DNA from: Rhea pennata | Lineage: Eukaryota > Chordata > Aves > Rheiformes > Rheidae | Reading direction: 5' to 3' | NCBI RefSeq assembly: GCF_028389875.1 | Contig: NC_084668.1 | Coordinates: 32,718,993 to 32,782,992 of the forward strand | DNA: 64,000 nt | In this document: piece after piece, positions 36,926-60,224 of the stretch | How positions within the stretch are numbered: the first letter of the stretch is position 1 | Layout of the letters: each line of letters opens with the position of its first letter | Position numbers and translations under genes: made by a program | The notes under the pieces: generated by a model | Told to the model about the DNA's origin: nothing | The model's database searches: none | Seen by the model: only the letters and a program-made list of their open reading frames with translations

Positions 36926-37008
36926 ATGGCGCGGAGCGGCCGGGCGCTCGGCAGGGCGCTGGCCGGCGGGCTCGCCGCCGCGCCGCCGCCGCGGCCGGGC
37001 GCTGCCAG
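36926..37008 (+). CDS. COQ10B: COQ10B exon 1
   Basis: Residues 1-27 plus two bases: [15 protein letters not shown] and a Pro-rich stretch. It lies in the CpG island. Donor CCAG|GTACGC. The frame stays open past the donor, but the phase fits exon 2 only when it is cut here. Confidence 0.9.
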
Positions 37009-40000
37009 GTACGCGGGGCCCGCGGGGTGGCTGCCAGCGCCCGTCCCCGAGCCCCGGGCGGTGGGAGGAGCCGCCGCGCCGCTCCTCCGCCGCGCCGCCC
37101 CTCCGCCCGCCGAGCGGCCCTCAGTAGGCTCCAGGGTGAACGGGACCGAGCGGGCGGCGCGGCAGGAGCCCAGGGCGGCTGGGTCGAGCCCGCCGCCGCC
37201 TGGAGGGGACGGGTGGCCCGGGGAAGGGCAGCGGCCGGCCCGGGTCCCGCTGGCCCCGCGCTCGGGAGAGGCTGCGCGGGCCGCTGGGCAGGGCAGGAGG
37301 CGAGAGGCGGGCGACCGCGGGGCGCCGGTGCCGCCGGGCGGGCTGGGCGGCGCCGCGGCCGGTCCTTGCGCCCCGCGGGGAAGGGGCTGGAGCAGGCAGG
37401 CGGGCAGGGAACGCGATTTGATCGCCTCAAAGAGGAGAAAGCCGTGCCAGCCCGCTGACGGCAGCGCTGCCTGTGCTGCTTTGCTGGAGTCCCGCTGCCG
37501 CCCTCGTCTAACTCATGGGAAGTGGAACAGAAATTGGTTCATGGTGTCAGAATTCAAGCAGTTGTTTGACGTAATTGTTACTATGCAGCGGTATGAGCTG
37601 TCATCTTACCTGGACCACCTTTCTCACTGGATCTCATTCATCTTCTAAATTAAACCTTCAGGATGTATTTGCAATATTAAAATAATTCCACTATGCCGAA
37701 TAAAATAGTGTATTAGATCTGATATAGTCCTGCCTTGAAGGTAAAATCAATTACTGGGAAGCATGTTCAGGATAAAGGACCCTATTGATGCTGAAAGTTG
37801 AAACCTGAACTGGTCAAAAACTGAGCTTGGAAATGTTTCTAGTGTTACTTGAAAGAATTCTGGCAGCTGATTTTAACCATGTGCAACCTGCAATCAAAAT
37901 GCTACTGTATTATCAACAGCATTGAAGCTGGGTATGCACTCATACACTGCAGTTGTCACCGGTGTACATTTGGTACATGTCATCTCAGTGGACTCCTTAC
38001 TGGGCTCAGTATTGTACTTCTAGGACTTGGGTGGTTAATTTAGTCTCTTGTGCTCTTTCAGGCTGAGATGATGATAATAAGGACACTGTTGGCAATGGCC
38101 ATTTTTCTGGGACATGAGCAGCTGTCCACAAACAATTTGAATGAGATCAACTCAAGTCTCATAGACCATAAAATGGACATCAGGTGACACTATGAAAGTG
38201 ACATTTGAGATAACAGTGAACACAACTATACTAGCACACCCTTACTACTAATTTTAGACACTTTATAGTCAGCAGTTGGCAATTCTTTTTCAAAATATTT
38301 GAAACTTCAATCTTATAAAATTTTGTGTACCATACACTTATGTATACCATACAGCAGTAAATGCTTCCTTTTCAGTTCATGGGAGTCAGGTGATACTGTG
38401 ATCATTGCCCAAAAGTATAGAGATAAAGCAACAAGTGACAAGAATGGAATGATACCAGTAAGTGCAGAACGAGTGGGAATGTTTGCATTAGTGTTAGAGG
38501 ATAAACACAGGAGTGCTAGGTGTGTTTCAGTTCTAGTATGGGTTTGGCTTTTCTTCTGTGGCTGTGACCAGGCTCACCAAAGCGTGTGTGACAGTTCGCT
38601 GAAGCGCGTGCTGTAGTGATTTCGTGAACAGGTATGCTTTCCTGACCTGGGACCAAGCCCAGCACATTCTTGTTGCATCTGGTTTTCTTCAGAAAAAGTA
38701 GAAGTCTCACCACATTTGGTAACGTTACAACCACTCTTAACCTTGCCTTTCTTGAAGGGCAGTATAACTGAAATGGATGGTGTCTTTCAGCTGTAAAAAC
38801 AAATTATTTGTAGAGATTGTTTTTTAGCCTTGTAGCTGAAACAGGTATAGATAAAATTGTATCTATACTAACAAATACTGATAAAATATATTCTCTTAAA
38901 ATATGTAGAAACAATATACTTGTGTAGCATTACAGCAAAACAAACCAACCAACAAAAGAAACCTGACAACCAACTCAGACCATGTACTCTTTGTAGCCTC
39001 AGATGGAGAAAATAGTTTAAATTACCTCTCCAGAATGGGGTGTGCTCCAAACTTCCAAAAACTTTCTATGAATCTGGTCAAGGCAGCTAGAAGGTTACTA
39101 TGGCAAGCTTCCAGTGTTTCCCCTCAAAGCAATGCTTTTCTTTAACGTGTTTGTCCCAACTACCTGGAAAAAAACAGACTATGACTGCATCCCTTGACAT
39201 ACCAAAAGCTCACAGAGCTAGTGGTCAAAAGATTTTTTGGGTAGACTTATTCATTCTAAATATCAACACTAGACTTGTCTTCCATCTTAGGTAATTCCTT
39301 TTCCACTTCAGTGATTACAGTTTAAAATATGTATTGTCAGTCATCTTGCTTTATGTCTGATGGTTCCTTTATTTCTTAAAAACATCAGTACAAATTAGCT
39401 CTGATCAGCTGATGGTGATACTTATTTTCCTCTAAACTCAATTGCAATTTATTAATCGCCTGTCTCCTAATATATACAAGCTAGCTTGGTCAGTTAAAGG
39501 ATTATCATTGCAATTCCTTAGAATCAAAAGTTTTCTTAATTTTAAAGAACATGTTGATAATAACTTTGAGGGTTTAAAATTCATAACTGCTGTAACTTAC
39601 TAGACTACTTTGGTTAGGGATAAAATAGATGCAACTGTTCACTATATTGAAAAAAAAATTTATGCTAACTGGGTAAGGTTGGATTGATTTTTAGCTTCTC
39701 ACTTTTGACTGTTTGTGTCTAGGAGTAGGTTCCTGATTGTTTAATTAGAGAAATGACAGAAGACGACACAGGTTGCTATTTAACTTACATACATAGAACT
39801 ACTGATAGCAAATAGTGGTGGCTTTAACTTCATGATGCCACAAACGAGAACTCTTGATGTTGTGTTTGTATTTTACATTTTAACTGACTTGATCTAGGTA
39901 AAAATCAATAAGTTAGCAGAACAGATCTATTAACCCCAAAGAATGTGTTAAAATAAGGCATAGGTGTTTGTAGCTAAAGAAAACTGAGGTGGAATCTTAG

Positions 40001-43000
40001 AATTATGAGCATTTCATAGAAGTAACTTAAGTGTTAGTTATGAAAACACTGTGTGCAAGGTTTTGTACGATGATATTTTCAGAAGTAAATGTCACAAGCT
40101 GTAGAAGCAATGTCACTTCTGAAAGGACTTTCAAAATGAAACCGTCTTTCAGCAGATGGAAGGCAGCCAGGGGGATTATACTAGAGTTCAACTTTGTATC
40201 TCAGAGGGGAACCTTCTCTTCCTGTTTGCATATTCTGAAATGGTGGTGTGTTGTACACTGTGCCTGGTTTTACTAGCAAGAAACCCTGTTCTGCAAATTA
40301 AATGCATGATTTCATACATTATATAAAGTTGCCATGAAGCCAACATTTAATGGGAGGCCTTTGTATTTTCTCTGCTAGTTACTTTTCTGGTGACTAGGAG
40401 CTATTCTTAGTTTCTCACAAGGCAAAACACCGCCCCCTAAAAACAAACAAACAAACAAAAAAAAATCTCCCTTCTATTTTTAACATTTTGCAAGCTCTTA
40501 TTGAGCTTTTTTTTTTCATCCTTCTAGATGTGACGTTTTGTAGAATGCTCTAAAACTGATGTGTGTCTCACCTGAATGCGTTGTCTTTTATTCTTGCTGA
40601 TATGAAACACATCTAAAAGCATTTTCACTGTTCCAGGCACTTGGCTTCCTGTGGTATTCTGATGACCAGAATTTCTCCACTGCAAGTACCAGAAATGAAC
40701 CATACCTTTTCAAGAACTTTCTTCAACATTACTGCACCACTAGTAAACAAAAGAAAAGAATATTCTGAAAGAAGAATTATAGGGTTTGTATAGAAATGTA
40801 GAAAGCAATGTGATATGTTTTGGGGTTTCATATTTCCTGTGACTAATCAGAAGCACTAGAAGTTCAAAGATTAGGCATCTCTGAAGACACATGCCCCTGT
40901 GACTGAGCCCCTAGCTGAAGACTTAAAAGGAGTTTGAATTGCAGAAATTATAGAGATCAGGCTTTTTAAAGTCTGAAATTGACAACAAAAATTTCATTTA
41001 TTTAAAAAAATAATTATTGGTGTGATGAAAAAACACGTGGCCACAGGAAAACATGTTGAAATCTGTTTGCCTTACAGCTAGTGAAAAAGTTCCCATTAAA
41101 TTAATGAGCCCAGGACCTCCTCCATGTCTGATGCACAGTAGTATGATTTGCATTAGACAGTGTTTTTGACATACTTAAGGTTCTTTGTATGATAGTCCCT
41201 GAACTGCAATAAATCTTACCTAGTCCTTTGTCCAAAGAAAAGAGCTTTTGTCAAATAGCATTTTCCACTTTTCCATTTAATCAATTTTTGTATTAAGATT
41301 TAATTTTGATGCACTTTTTCCTCAGTACCCACAAAGCATGGATTCTTTTCTTTTGTGGAATGGCTAAGGTCCATCTACATGAAGACACAGTTGTACTGGA
41401 AAAGAATGACTTTTCTCATTTGAAATCCATCCATACCTACCTGATACTGAAGAAAGTAGGAGAAATCTAGTACACTGCTTGTTAATGTCACTGCTGGATG
41501 TTGTCTAGTGTTTTGCTTTTTGTTGTGCAAAACCTTTTACCAGTTTTACTTTTTATTTGTTAATTAACAGAGCAGTATTTTTTTTAACTTCCAAAAATAT
41601 TTGAAGTCTGTTTAGTGACTGCATATTCAGCCTCAAAATGCATATTGCCTATGGAATTTATACCATCTTTCAACTTTTTTAATAACTGAATTTAAAGTTA
41701 AAACATCTTGTAACTAATGTCCATATTTCTGTTTTCAGATATTCTATGCAGGAAATGTATGAAGTTGTTGCTGTTGTGGAGAATTATAAACTATTTGTCC
41801 CTTGGTGTAAAAAATCAGATATAATATCGAAGCGTTCTGGATACTGCAAAGCACGGTTAGAAATAGGATTCCCTCCTGTAGTAGAGAGGTATACATCGGT
41901 TGTTACCCTAGTGAGGCCACATTTAGTTAAGGTAACTTCTTTTTTTCTTTGTAAATTTCTGTAACTTTTGTTTGTAGAAGCTGTAGAATACTATGTTTTT
42001 GTAGTATTTTGTAGACATGTAGAATACTACAGGACACTGACACTTTAAAACAAAATTGATTCTGGAATTACTTAGTACTGTTCAGTTTGTGTAGCTTTTG
42101 TTTAAAGAACTCAGGTTAACTGGGGAGAGATTGAATAAACTTTTGAAACATGGGCTGCCAAACAGGTGGAAAAACTATAGTTACCAGATTCACTTCTCAA
42201 TGAACTTTATCCAAGCCTCTCTAAATGCAAATTAATAATGACTTAAAAGTTTCTTAGAAGCTGTAGCTTCAGGTGCTATAGCAAAATTGATATCTGTCAT
42301 TACTTTTCCTTTGCCATTTCTAACTGCTCTGTATAAGAAGTCTTAAGTGGAGTATCTGTTGAGGAACCTCTTAATCAGTAGATTGATGAGGAGATATAAC
42401 AGTAAATTTAAAGTCATTTTTTTTTTAGAATTATTTGCTTCATAAAAGAAGCAGTTGTACTTCATCTTATTTCAGCTTTACCAGCACAACAATAGTTAGA
42501 AAAAAAAGGAGGGGGAGGGGGAGCTTTAAATGAGGTCTGGAACTTCAATTACTAGTTTGCCTTTTAAGTTTAAAACTGTTTCAGTTAGGGATCTGTTCTG
42601 AGCTGCTCCTATCGGAACTGCCTCTGCCTGCTTTTGGCAGATCTTGACTATTTTTTGCACGCATCAAGTCAAGCTACAACAACTAAGTTCTAGTCAAGAT
42701 AATTGCTTGGATATCCAATTTCACTGTTCTTTTCTAGGCTTCCTCTTAGGAGACACAGCTCAAAACAGAAAATGATTTTCTTAAGTACAGGAGAGACATG
42801 AATTGCAAAGGGAATATGCAAAATGCTTTTACTCAAGGTACTTATCTTTCTGGAAGAAAGAATAAATTTTCTCTCTTAATGAAGCTGAAGAGTTGCAATG
42901 AAAAATCTGCCTTTCTTGTGCTGACTGCTTTGCCTTTCCTCTTCTCCCTGTGACCACCCTGGCTTTTTCCTTTCATGTAGCCATCAAGTTGGCTTTCCAA

Positions 43001-46000
43001 CTTTTTCCCCTCTAATTAACACAAGAGTTCTAGTCTCAGAAAGACCAAAAAATGGCAACAGGAACTATTTTTCTTTAAATGTCTTCTCCTTAGACATGCC
43101 AGCTTTTTCTCTGCTGCAGTTATTTTCCCTAGAAGTTTTTTGTTGTTCACGTCACGTTCACGTAATTGTGTGAACATTAGTGTAGAGAAGGACCGTGTGT
43201 TTGGGCTGCTTCACCGTCCTCCGGAATAGCTCTGGGGCACAAGGAGATTGCGGGTGGTCTGGGGTAGCAGGCTACTGGTGGCTACAAAACGAGCAGGGCA
43301 CCGGTGCTAGTGCCCTGGAAAGTCAGATGAGTAGCAGCAGCTGTTGTTGCTGAGGAAAGTGGGGCGGGAGCGGGGACAGGGAGCGCAGGGACACGGTGGC
43401 ATTGTTCCCTTTCACCCTGCCCTTTTGGCAGCAGCCGCAGAAGCAAGCCCTGCACTTCAGGCTTGGTTTGCCATGCCCTCTATTCCTCCCCCTTCTGTTG
43501 CAGAAGTTGCTAGGCACTGCTTCGTCGCTTCTGGGAAAAAAATAGGTATTTTTGTGCTGCTATAATTAGTCTTTGAGATGGCTTGGCTTATCACTGTGTT
43601 CAAACCACAAGCAACACCTATTCATTGTGGGTAGTCTTGACAGCAGAGCTGGTTGTGGTAACAGTAGTGTTTTTTTTTCTTTTCTCTTTTCTTTCTTTCA
43701 TTAATTTTTTTTTAACAGCCACTTTTCTTCAGAACCTCCAGACTAATGGAGATGTGCTATTTGACTCCTGAAAAGTATGTTTACTCGGTCTTTTTGCATT
43801 AAAAAAAAATAGCCATATGACATTACTTATATGTGTCAAAAGCAAAAATGAGTGAAAATAAGAACCTTTTAATGAAAAATTATGAAGCCAATTACTGTGT
43901 ACACCTTGACATTTTAAGCTAGAACTGCACCCAAACTCCCTGAAATATTAGTTAAATATGGCTTGCTGGTTGCTGAAGTCAAGATGCAAGCTGATGATGA
44001 ACTTCAGTGTTGTAATCTTTGTTACTTCATGGTTACTCTTGATTACATTAGTATCTTGTGACAAAAGCTGATTAGAGTTTGACTTCAGTTAGGTTTGTTT
44101 TGATACTAAGTATTTCTCTGGCTCAAGACTACCAGTTTATATATCAGAATATAAAACACTCTATACATATCACAAAAAAAATTACAAAAACAATATCTAC
44201 ATGCTTTTTTTTCAAAAAAGAGCTGTTCGAAATTCTGCTGATTATAGCATGAACATAATTATGGTGTTGTATGCATCAGGCTTGAGGTCTGTTTTATGGT
44301 TCTCAACACTATCTTCCCTCTCTCTCCCTTAAAAGGGATTCAATTACTTCACCTTAAATGACACCGTAAATGGGATCGCAGGCTGGCTGCACTGTAAGGG
44401 TAATTTTTAATTATGCTGTGACCTTCACTGTCTAACAAAATGTGAATGCAAACTTTAGTAGTAACAGTTTGTCACCTCTGTAAGAGCCTAATTGTAGCTT
44501 GGCTTTTTAAACTTTCTTTTAGGCATCCTGCACAGATGGAAAACTATTTAATCACTTGGAAACCGTGTGGCGTTTCAGCCCAGGTATCCCTGGTTATCCA
44601 AGGACATGCACATTGGATTTTTCAGTGAGTATTACAGCTAAACCACCACATACTATAGAAAAGGCATAAAAAAGTAGCTTCAACTATAGCATTTTGTGTT
44701 TGTTTTTCATGCCTAAACATATATGCTCTGAAACCAATTAAATTTTAGTCACAATTATCCAACATACATTTTATATATTCCACTACGTGAAAACTGCTAC
44801 AGAATCTTTCAGACAGCAGGCTTCCATGAGGCTTCACGCACAATGAAACGTTCTAGGGACTGCTATCTCCCTCGGTGCAATTCTAAACATGCCAAAGCTT
44901 TTAGACAAGCAAATCTAGAAGGAGAAATACTAAACATACTTGTGGGCTTTGCTATTTATGTTAACTACTTTACAACCTAAGTGATTTTGCTATCTGAAAG
45001 TAGGTGTTCTCCCATCTGTCTCCCTCAACTCCTGTTTGGTCTGCAGTTTTGCCACCTTAATTTCCTGACTTGTATTTTTACTACTTCGTGTATTGTTATA
45101 GTTCTCCTATTTCCTTCTATAAAATAGGTATAAATTATTTTTTAGGAGAAATGCTCTCTTTTTAGTCTGTGATGTGACAGCACTACAGCTTCCTTTTTTA
45201 ATCCAGTATCTGATTTACTATTACTCCTACAAAAGTTGTCTTCCACTGATGTTAGAGCTTTTCTCTTTTCTCTAGTCTAAGTCTTTTTCTTACCTTTTGT
45301 AACTCTGAGAATGAATGTTGCATTTGGCACATACCCAACCTGGGGTCCAGAGCATCCTACAAAAGTACATAAAAATGGGTTGCTCCTACTGCCATCTACT
45401 GGGATACTCTGCTTTAAAAGACTATCTTCTGTAAATAGGAAAACCAGCTTTTGGAGTATTTCGTAAATCAGGGTATTGTCCTCCTTGGGTTAGTATTTTT
45501 CGACTTACTGCTATATCACACCGCATATGGTTCAACAGTAAAAACAAGTTGATGGATCAGTTGAGAATGCATTTTTCTCATGGGATGCGCCAAATATGTG
45601 TGGATATTATTTGCTCATAGCACTTAAATTTTTTCAGGAAAACATGTTCATTGCTAGTTCCTGCTACTGATCAGTATGTAATCTAACTCTTAACCCAAAT
45701 CATAAACCATCTGAGAAAAATAGAATTAAGCAACTGTTTAAACCTTATAACCTAAATACTGAGTTTGAGGGGGATAAACATTTTAAATTTAATTTGTTTT
45801 TATTTTTATTTTTTACCAAAGCCACTTTTTGACATTTCAGGTTGAGAACTTCAGTTAAAGGGAGTCAAAAATGGACTTAAAATGGACATTTTCACCTTAT
45901 TGGGGAAACATTATCAATACTACTTACTGCTCACCCCATTTTGAGGTAACAGAAGCAAATATGGCCAGCTGAGCAGGGGTTTGCCTTACAAAGGCAGGTA

Positions 46001-47570
46001 CTTAAAGATTTTAACCCTTGCTCAGTTACTGACTTGCAGTATTACATAGCTTCTTGGTCTATGCAGATAGGGATGATAAGCATTTCACAACACACTTCTT
46101 GAAAAGATATTATACAGGTATTAATACTCATACAAGAGAAAGCTTTCATTTCAGAAACACCAGTTTCCTTTAGAAAATGTTATTTAAGTTTAGGGTAACA
46201 CTGGTTCCCACAAGCTACTGTATTGCTATTTTACCAGCCTGATACCAGGGAACACACACATATATAAATATGCACAACATAACTTCAATGAGACATACCT
46301 AGTTTGAGCCGAATTTCAGCTCTTATTTTGTGTATAGATTTAAGCATAACATGTTATCATCTGCAAACTTTGTAAGCATATACCATACATGAAGTTCTTA
46401 GTTACTAAACGTGATAGAAAACTATGCATCTAGGGGAATGTTCTTTAACTAGACCAAAGGCCAGCAGAGCACAAAGTAAGATGAAAAGCTACTTGATATA
46501 AAAGTGACCTTGCTGCTGTCATCATACTTTCATGGGTGGAGGGAGAAAGCAAACTCCCTTCTGTTCCCCGTCATAACTTTGACCATGACAATAGCTTCAG
46601 TTTAATTGCAAGGTTCAGCAGCTGAAAGAAATCGTGCAAGTAAGTTCTAAGCACTGCAGTAGGAGGTGCACAGGCTTATTACAGCTGGCTTACCTGCACA
46701 TCTGCATGCTACAACTGCCAGTCCCTGTGGTGGTGAGGAAGGCGTGGCAGGCAGATGTTCGGGTAGATGTAACGCACACAAGCCTGCAGCAAATTTTTAC
46801 CTTTAGTTAGTAGAAGAGTAGTAACCTACATCCGTGATGAGTAATTTGCTGGGGTTGGAACATAAGAAACTAATTACAATGTTAATGTTTGTATCTAATA
46901 AGTCACTATTTCAGACTTTAGTTCAGTGCTGCTTTCAAATTAAATGCCTTTTAGGCTAGCTTCAGCTTACCTGTAAATCTCCGTTTGTCTGCTGCCTTAT
47001 CCACACAAGGTTGTCTGTGAAGAATTGTTGTCTCTAAGTGAATTCTGTGGGCAAAACATCCAAGTTACCATTGACCAGTAGTTTTAAACATCCCGAACTT
47101 TTGTGCTTACATCTTATATAATTCATGAGATAAAATATAGTTTATTTAGACAAATAGGCATGATTACTTCAGGGGATTGAGTAAATCAATTCTTTTGACT
47201 GAAAAGCTGACAGACACTCCTCTGACCATTAGGGCTTTTCTTTATCTTTACACTCGCTTACAGTTCAATTTTAACTGTCTGTTCTCCCACAGCCTATTTG
47301 CAAACTAAGTGGAAATTCTTCAATGAAGTTGTCTGTCTGTAACAGCATTTTACCACCACAGTTGACACACAAAAAACATTTCTTCTCAATTTTCTTAAAC
47401 AGGTTTCTTTTGAATTTCGTTCACTCCTACACTCAAAACTTGCTACGCTATTTTTTGATGAAGTGGTAAAGCAGATGGTAGCTGCCTTTGAAAGAAGAGC
47501 ATCCAAACTCCACGGCCCAGAAACTATCGTACCTCGGGAACTAATGCTTCATGAAGTTCATCACACGTAA
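36926..47570 (+). CDS. COQ10B: COQ10B, coenzyme Q-binding protein COQ10 homologue B (whole coding span, 5 exons)
   Basis: COQ10B is a START-domain (polyketide cyclase/dehydrase-like) protein on the matrix side of the inner mitochondrial membrane. It binds coenzyme Q and is needed for its function in respiration. Five exons with consistent phases sum to 693 nt, or 230 aa; human COQ10B is about 238 aa, with the difference in the leader. Residues 1-27 are Arg/Ala-rich and lack acidic residues, as in a mitochondrial presequence. The START domain begins near residue 70 ([17 protein letters not shown]) and runs to the end (EVHHT). Recognisable family segments are [28 protein letters not shown] and [11 protein letters not shown]. 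The gene is convergent with HSPD1. I chose COQ10B over COQ10A from sequence similarity and from the SF3B1-HSPD1 neighbourhood. Confidence 0.96.
37009..40636 (+). other. COQ10B: COQ10B intron 1
   Basis: A 3.6-kb intron. The first about 450 bp is CpG island; the rest is AT-rich. I see no further exon, RNA gene or repeat family. Confidence 0.8.
40637..40783 (+). CDS. COQ10B: COQ10B exon 2
   Basis: Residues 28-76 plus two bases ([17 protein letters not shown] to SERRII, then GG of G77). Acceptor TTCACTGTTCCAG. The donor TAGG|GTTTGT is weak, but this is the only position that keeps the frame into exon 3 (IIG-YSMQEM). Confidence 0.93.
41739..41931 (+). CDS. COQ10B: COQ10B exon 3
   Basis: Residues 77-141 ([17 protein letters not shown] to VRPHLVK), the first half of the ligand-binding fold. 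Acceptor TGTTTTCAG, donor AAG|GTAACT. Confidence 0.96.
41932..44522 (+). other. COQ10B: COQ10B intron 3
   Basis: A 2.6-kb intron with a GC-richer patch at about 43190-43530. The patch contains an 8-bp stem hairpin (43294-43301 with 43310-43317). No exon or known repeat seen. Confidence 0.75.
44523..44624 (+). CDS. COQ10B: COQ10B exon 4
   Basis: Residues 142-175 ([18 protein letters not shown] to CTLDFS). Acceptor TTTCTTTTAG, donor TCA|GTGAGT. In frame at both ends. Confidence 0.96.
44625..47402 (+). other. COQ10B: COQ10B intron 4
   Basis: A 2.8-kb AT-rich intron in which I see no recognisable exon, RNA gene or repeat family. Confidence 0.75.
47403..47570 (+). CDS. COQ10B: COQ10B exon 5 with stop codon
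   Basis: Residues 176-230 ([18 protein letters not shown] to MLHEVHHT), then TAA at 47568-47570. It includes the long C-terminal helix of the START fold. Confidence 0.97.
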   Translation, partial: VSFEFRSLLHSKLATLFFDEVVKQMVAAFERRASKLHGPETIVPRELMLHEVHHT

Positions 47571-49915
47571 AAGAGAAATTGTAGCAGCCTCTACTATAAT
47601 TTTGTATGTACACTTTATTTATACAGGAGGTACAATGCTCCTCTGGGGGCATCACTTTGGTATCTGAACTTTGTAATTTACTACTGTACAAAACACGCAC
47701 ATATTCAGCCAGCTGTACATAGAGGAATATTCAAGCTGCTATCAAGTGCAATTTGAACGGTTAGCAGAAACAGACTGATTGGCAGCTACTATAAAACAAG
47801 GTAACTCAAACTGCGGATTATTCGCCTGCCAAACAGTTTGTGTAATCACATCAGATGTTCTACCTTATCTAAGCTTATATTTTTACAGTGTTTGTAATGT
47901 ATTAACTCAAGTTTAAGTTATTAGCAGTTTGAATGTAACTTACCAGTACCAACTTAGCTGCTTAGGCTAAGTTACAGGGAAATCTGACATTCTAGCTTTG
48001 GAATACAAAACACTGTTAAAGAACCAGGTAGCAGATGTTTTTGATCCAAGCGAATAACAGAGGTCAGCTCAGAAGTTTCTGTATGCTGTTGAATTCTGAT
48101 CAATAATAGCTATAGAAAGACAAAGAGAGGAAAAAAAAAGCAGCCTACAGCCTAAAGTTAAATATAGGAATATCATAATTTTTGAGAGCAGCAGTTTCAG
48201 CTATATCTAGTTGTTCTTATCTGCCTGGGCAAACACTTGAATTCAGAACGTTTGGCAAGATGATCTTGCCTACTGGCACTATTTCACTGTTATGCATAGT
48301 AATTTGGGTAAGCAAGTCATGATCTAGTGTCATAGTTCCCAGTTCCAGTTAAATGTAACTTTAAAATGAATTAATAGATATGTTACTTCAGTGAAAATTA
48401 GGTCATGGATACACACTATTCTGTACCAAACTACTATGCCCTTACTGCAGACTAAACACAGCAAGGGCAGTTATCATTAAGTAGCTTCCTACAATGTGGA
48501 TCTAACTGTGGTTTGTCAGTGCATTGAGATGGTGCCAGCAGTAGTCTTGATTGATTTTATTTTCAGTTTATTCCTTGTATTACTTTACTAAATTAACAGG
48601 CTAAGTTAAACGGATTTGACCAGACAGTAAAATCTCTTCTATACACTGCCTTGAGTTATTAAAGTTACTGTGATGAGATGAATTAAGTCAGCTATGTTTC
48701 ATGGTTGAAGTTTCCCCTTTCTAGAGTGTCTGTAAACTGCATCATTACTGCAGAATAGGGGGTAAGGTTAATTTACTGTGCTAAGTAATATAGGAGGGTC
48801 GGTTTCAGGACAGACAGTCATGAAGCAGTTTCAGAAAACTTAAGTCTGTTTTCCAGATAGAGCAAGTAAGATCTCAGACATTTTATCTCTGAAGGACATT
48901 CTTATTATAGGCGGGAAGCTGGGGGAAAGTGACACTTAGATTAAGTCAGTTAAACACTGTAGAAAATTGCCAAGTCGTTTCACATGTTGAGACAATTCAA
49001 AAAAAAAAAAAAAAACAAAAAAAAAAACATGGAATTTAGGAACACCATAATTTTGAAGTGACTGGAAAGTGAGTTGAAAATCAGGCAGAAGAGAATTAAC
49101 ATTTTCAGCTGTCAAAGAAAATAGCAGATAGCATACAAAACTCGGTTTTGAGGGCTAAACACCTAGTAAAGGGAATCGAACAAAATCCTTTTTAACCTAG
49201 AGTCCCGAAGACTTGACCGAGAGAAAAGAGAATTGAGAGATGCTGAAGTTTCTAGGTAACTACCTTCTACACAACCAAGCAAGAGAAATGCAGTGGGTAG
49301 TGGTGGTGGGGAAATAAACAAGTCACTCTTTTTTGACTTTTTTAAGTCAAAGCAAGCTTACCCTTTTCACACCCTCAAGACACTTTCCCTCCCACAGTCC
49401 TGTAAAGGATCCACCCGGTCTGTTTCAGCATTTGAAACAACTGGCATGTAAAAGGCAAAATAAAGTCAATGCACATGCCTTAATTTTGATAGCATTGTTT
49501 AATATTTCAAAGAACAGTGGTGTCTTACCAAAATTAAAGTCATTTATATTCTGTAGAAACATTCTAGACCAAGGAATATTTCCTGGAGAGAAATGCCCCA
49601 TATTTTCAAAGCACAGATGTCAGACTTTTAGCAAATCTTATGAGTATTCTACCAGGTCTCTCCCATAATTATGGCTTTGTGTACAGATGAATAAGGTGAT
49701 ACGTTTCATAACTTTTGAGCAGTCTGTTTTATTACATAAAAGTCACATAATTGTATATTTGTCTACTTTGTACACAATTGTCTAGTCTCACGCACAGTGG
49801 CTTCCAAGTTCTTCCTAATAATGGCAAGCACCAATAAATTCTGAAACAGAATATCAAGTGCCTTAATTAAGTTTAAATCAGAACCTTGGTAGATGGATCT
49901 TGCACCCAGTTATCA
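47571..49915 (+). other. COQ10B 3' UTR and convergent spacer to HSPD1
   Basis: No coding signal. Plus-strand AATAAA hexamers at 49313-49318, 49459-49464 and 49833-49838, and an ATTAAA at about 48658, are possible COQ10B 3' ends. A near-continuous A tract lies at about 49001-49027. Confidence 0.5.
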
Positions 49916-49931
49916 GGAATGTACAAATGTC

Positions 49932-49937
49932 TTTATT
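49932..49937 (-). terminator. HSPD1: Probable HSPD1 poly(A) signal
   Basis: AATAAA on the minus strand, about 215 nt past the HSPD1 stop; the first such hexamer downstream. It implies a 3' UTR of roughly 240 nt. Confidence 0.6.
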
Positions 49938-50152
49938 CAAAAATACAAAATAAATTATCTGTAGGCATGGACAATGACTGTAAACAATTACATGTGTTAA
50001 ATGAAATCCAGTAACTGATGGTTACAGTGATTCTTTTAAACACCAGCCTTACTTCAGTCACTATCCATCCTCCTGCACTGACACCTGAAGTTTTTAAATC
50101 AGAACTGTCAGTCTTAACCAGCCCAGTTCATGATGCATCAGAATCCCACAAA

Positions 50153-60224
<10,072 letters not shown>

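Noticed and set aside
36744-37648. Long open frames around COQ10B exon 1, including read-through of exon 1 to 37648
   Set aside because: Same CpG-island effect. The read-through frame lacks the COQ10 domain, while splicing at 37008 joins exon 2 in frame.
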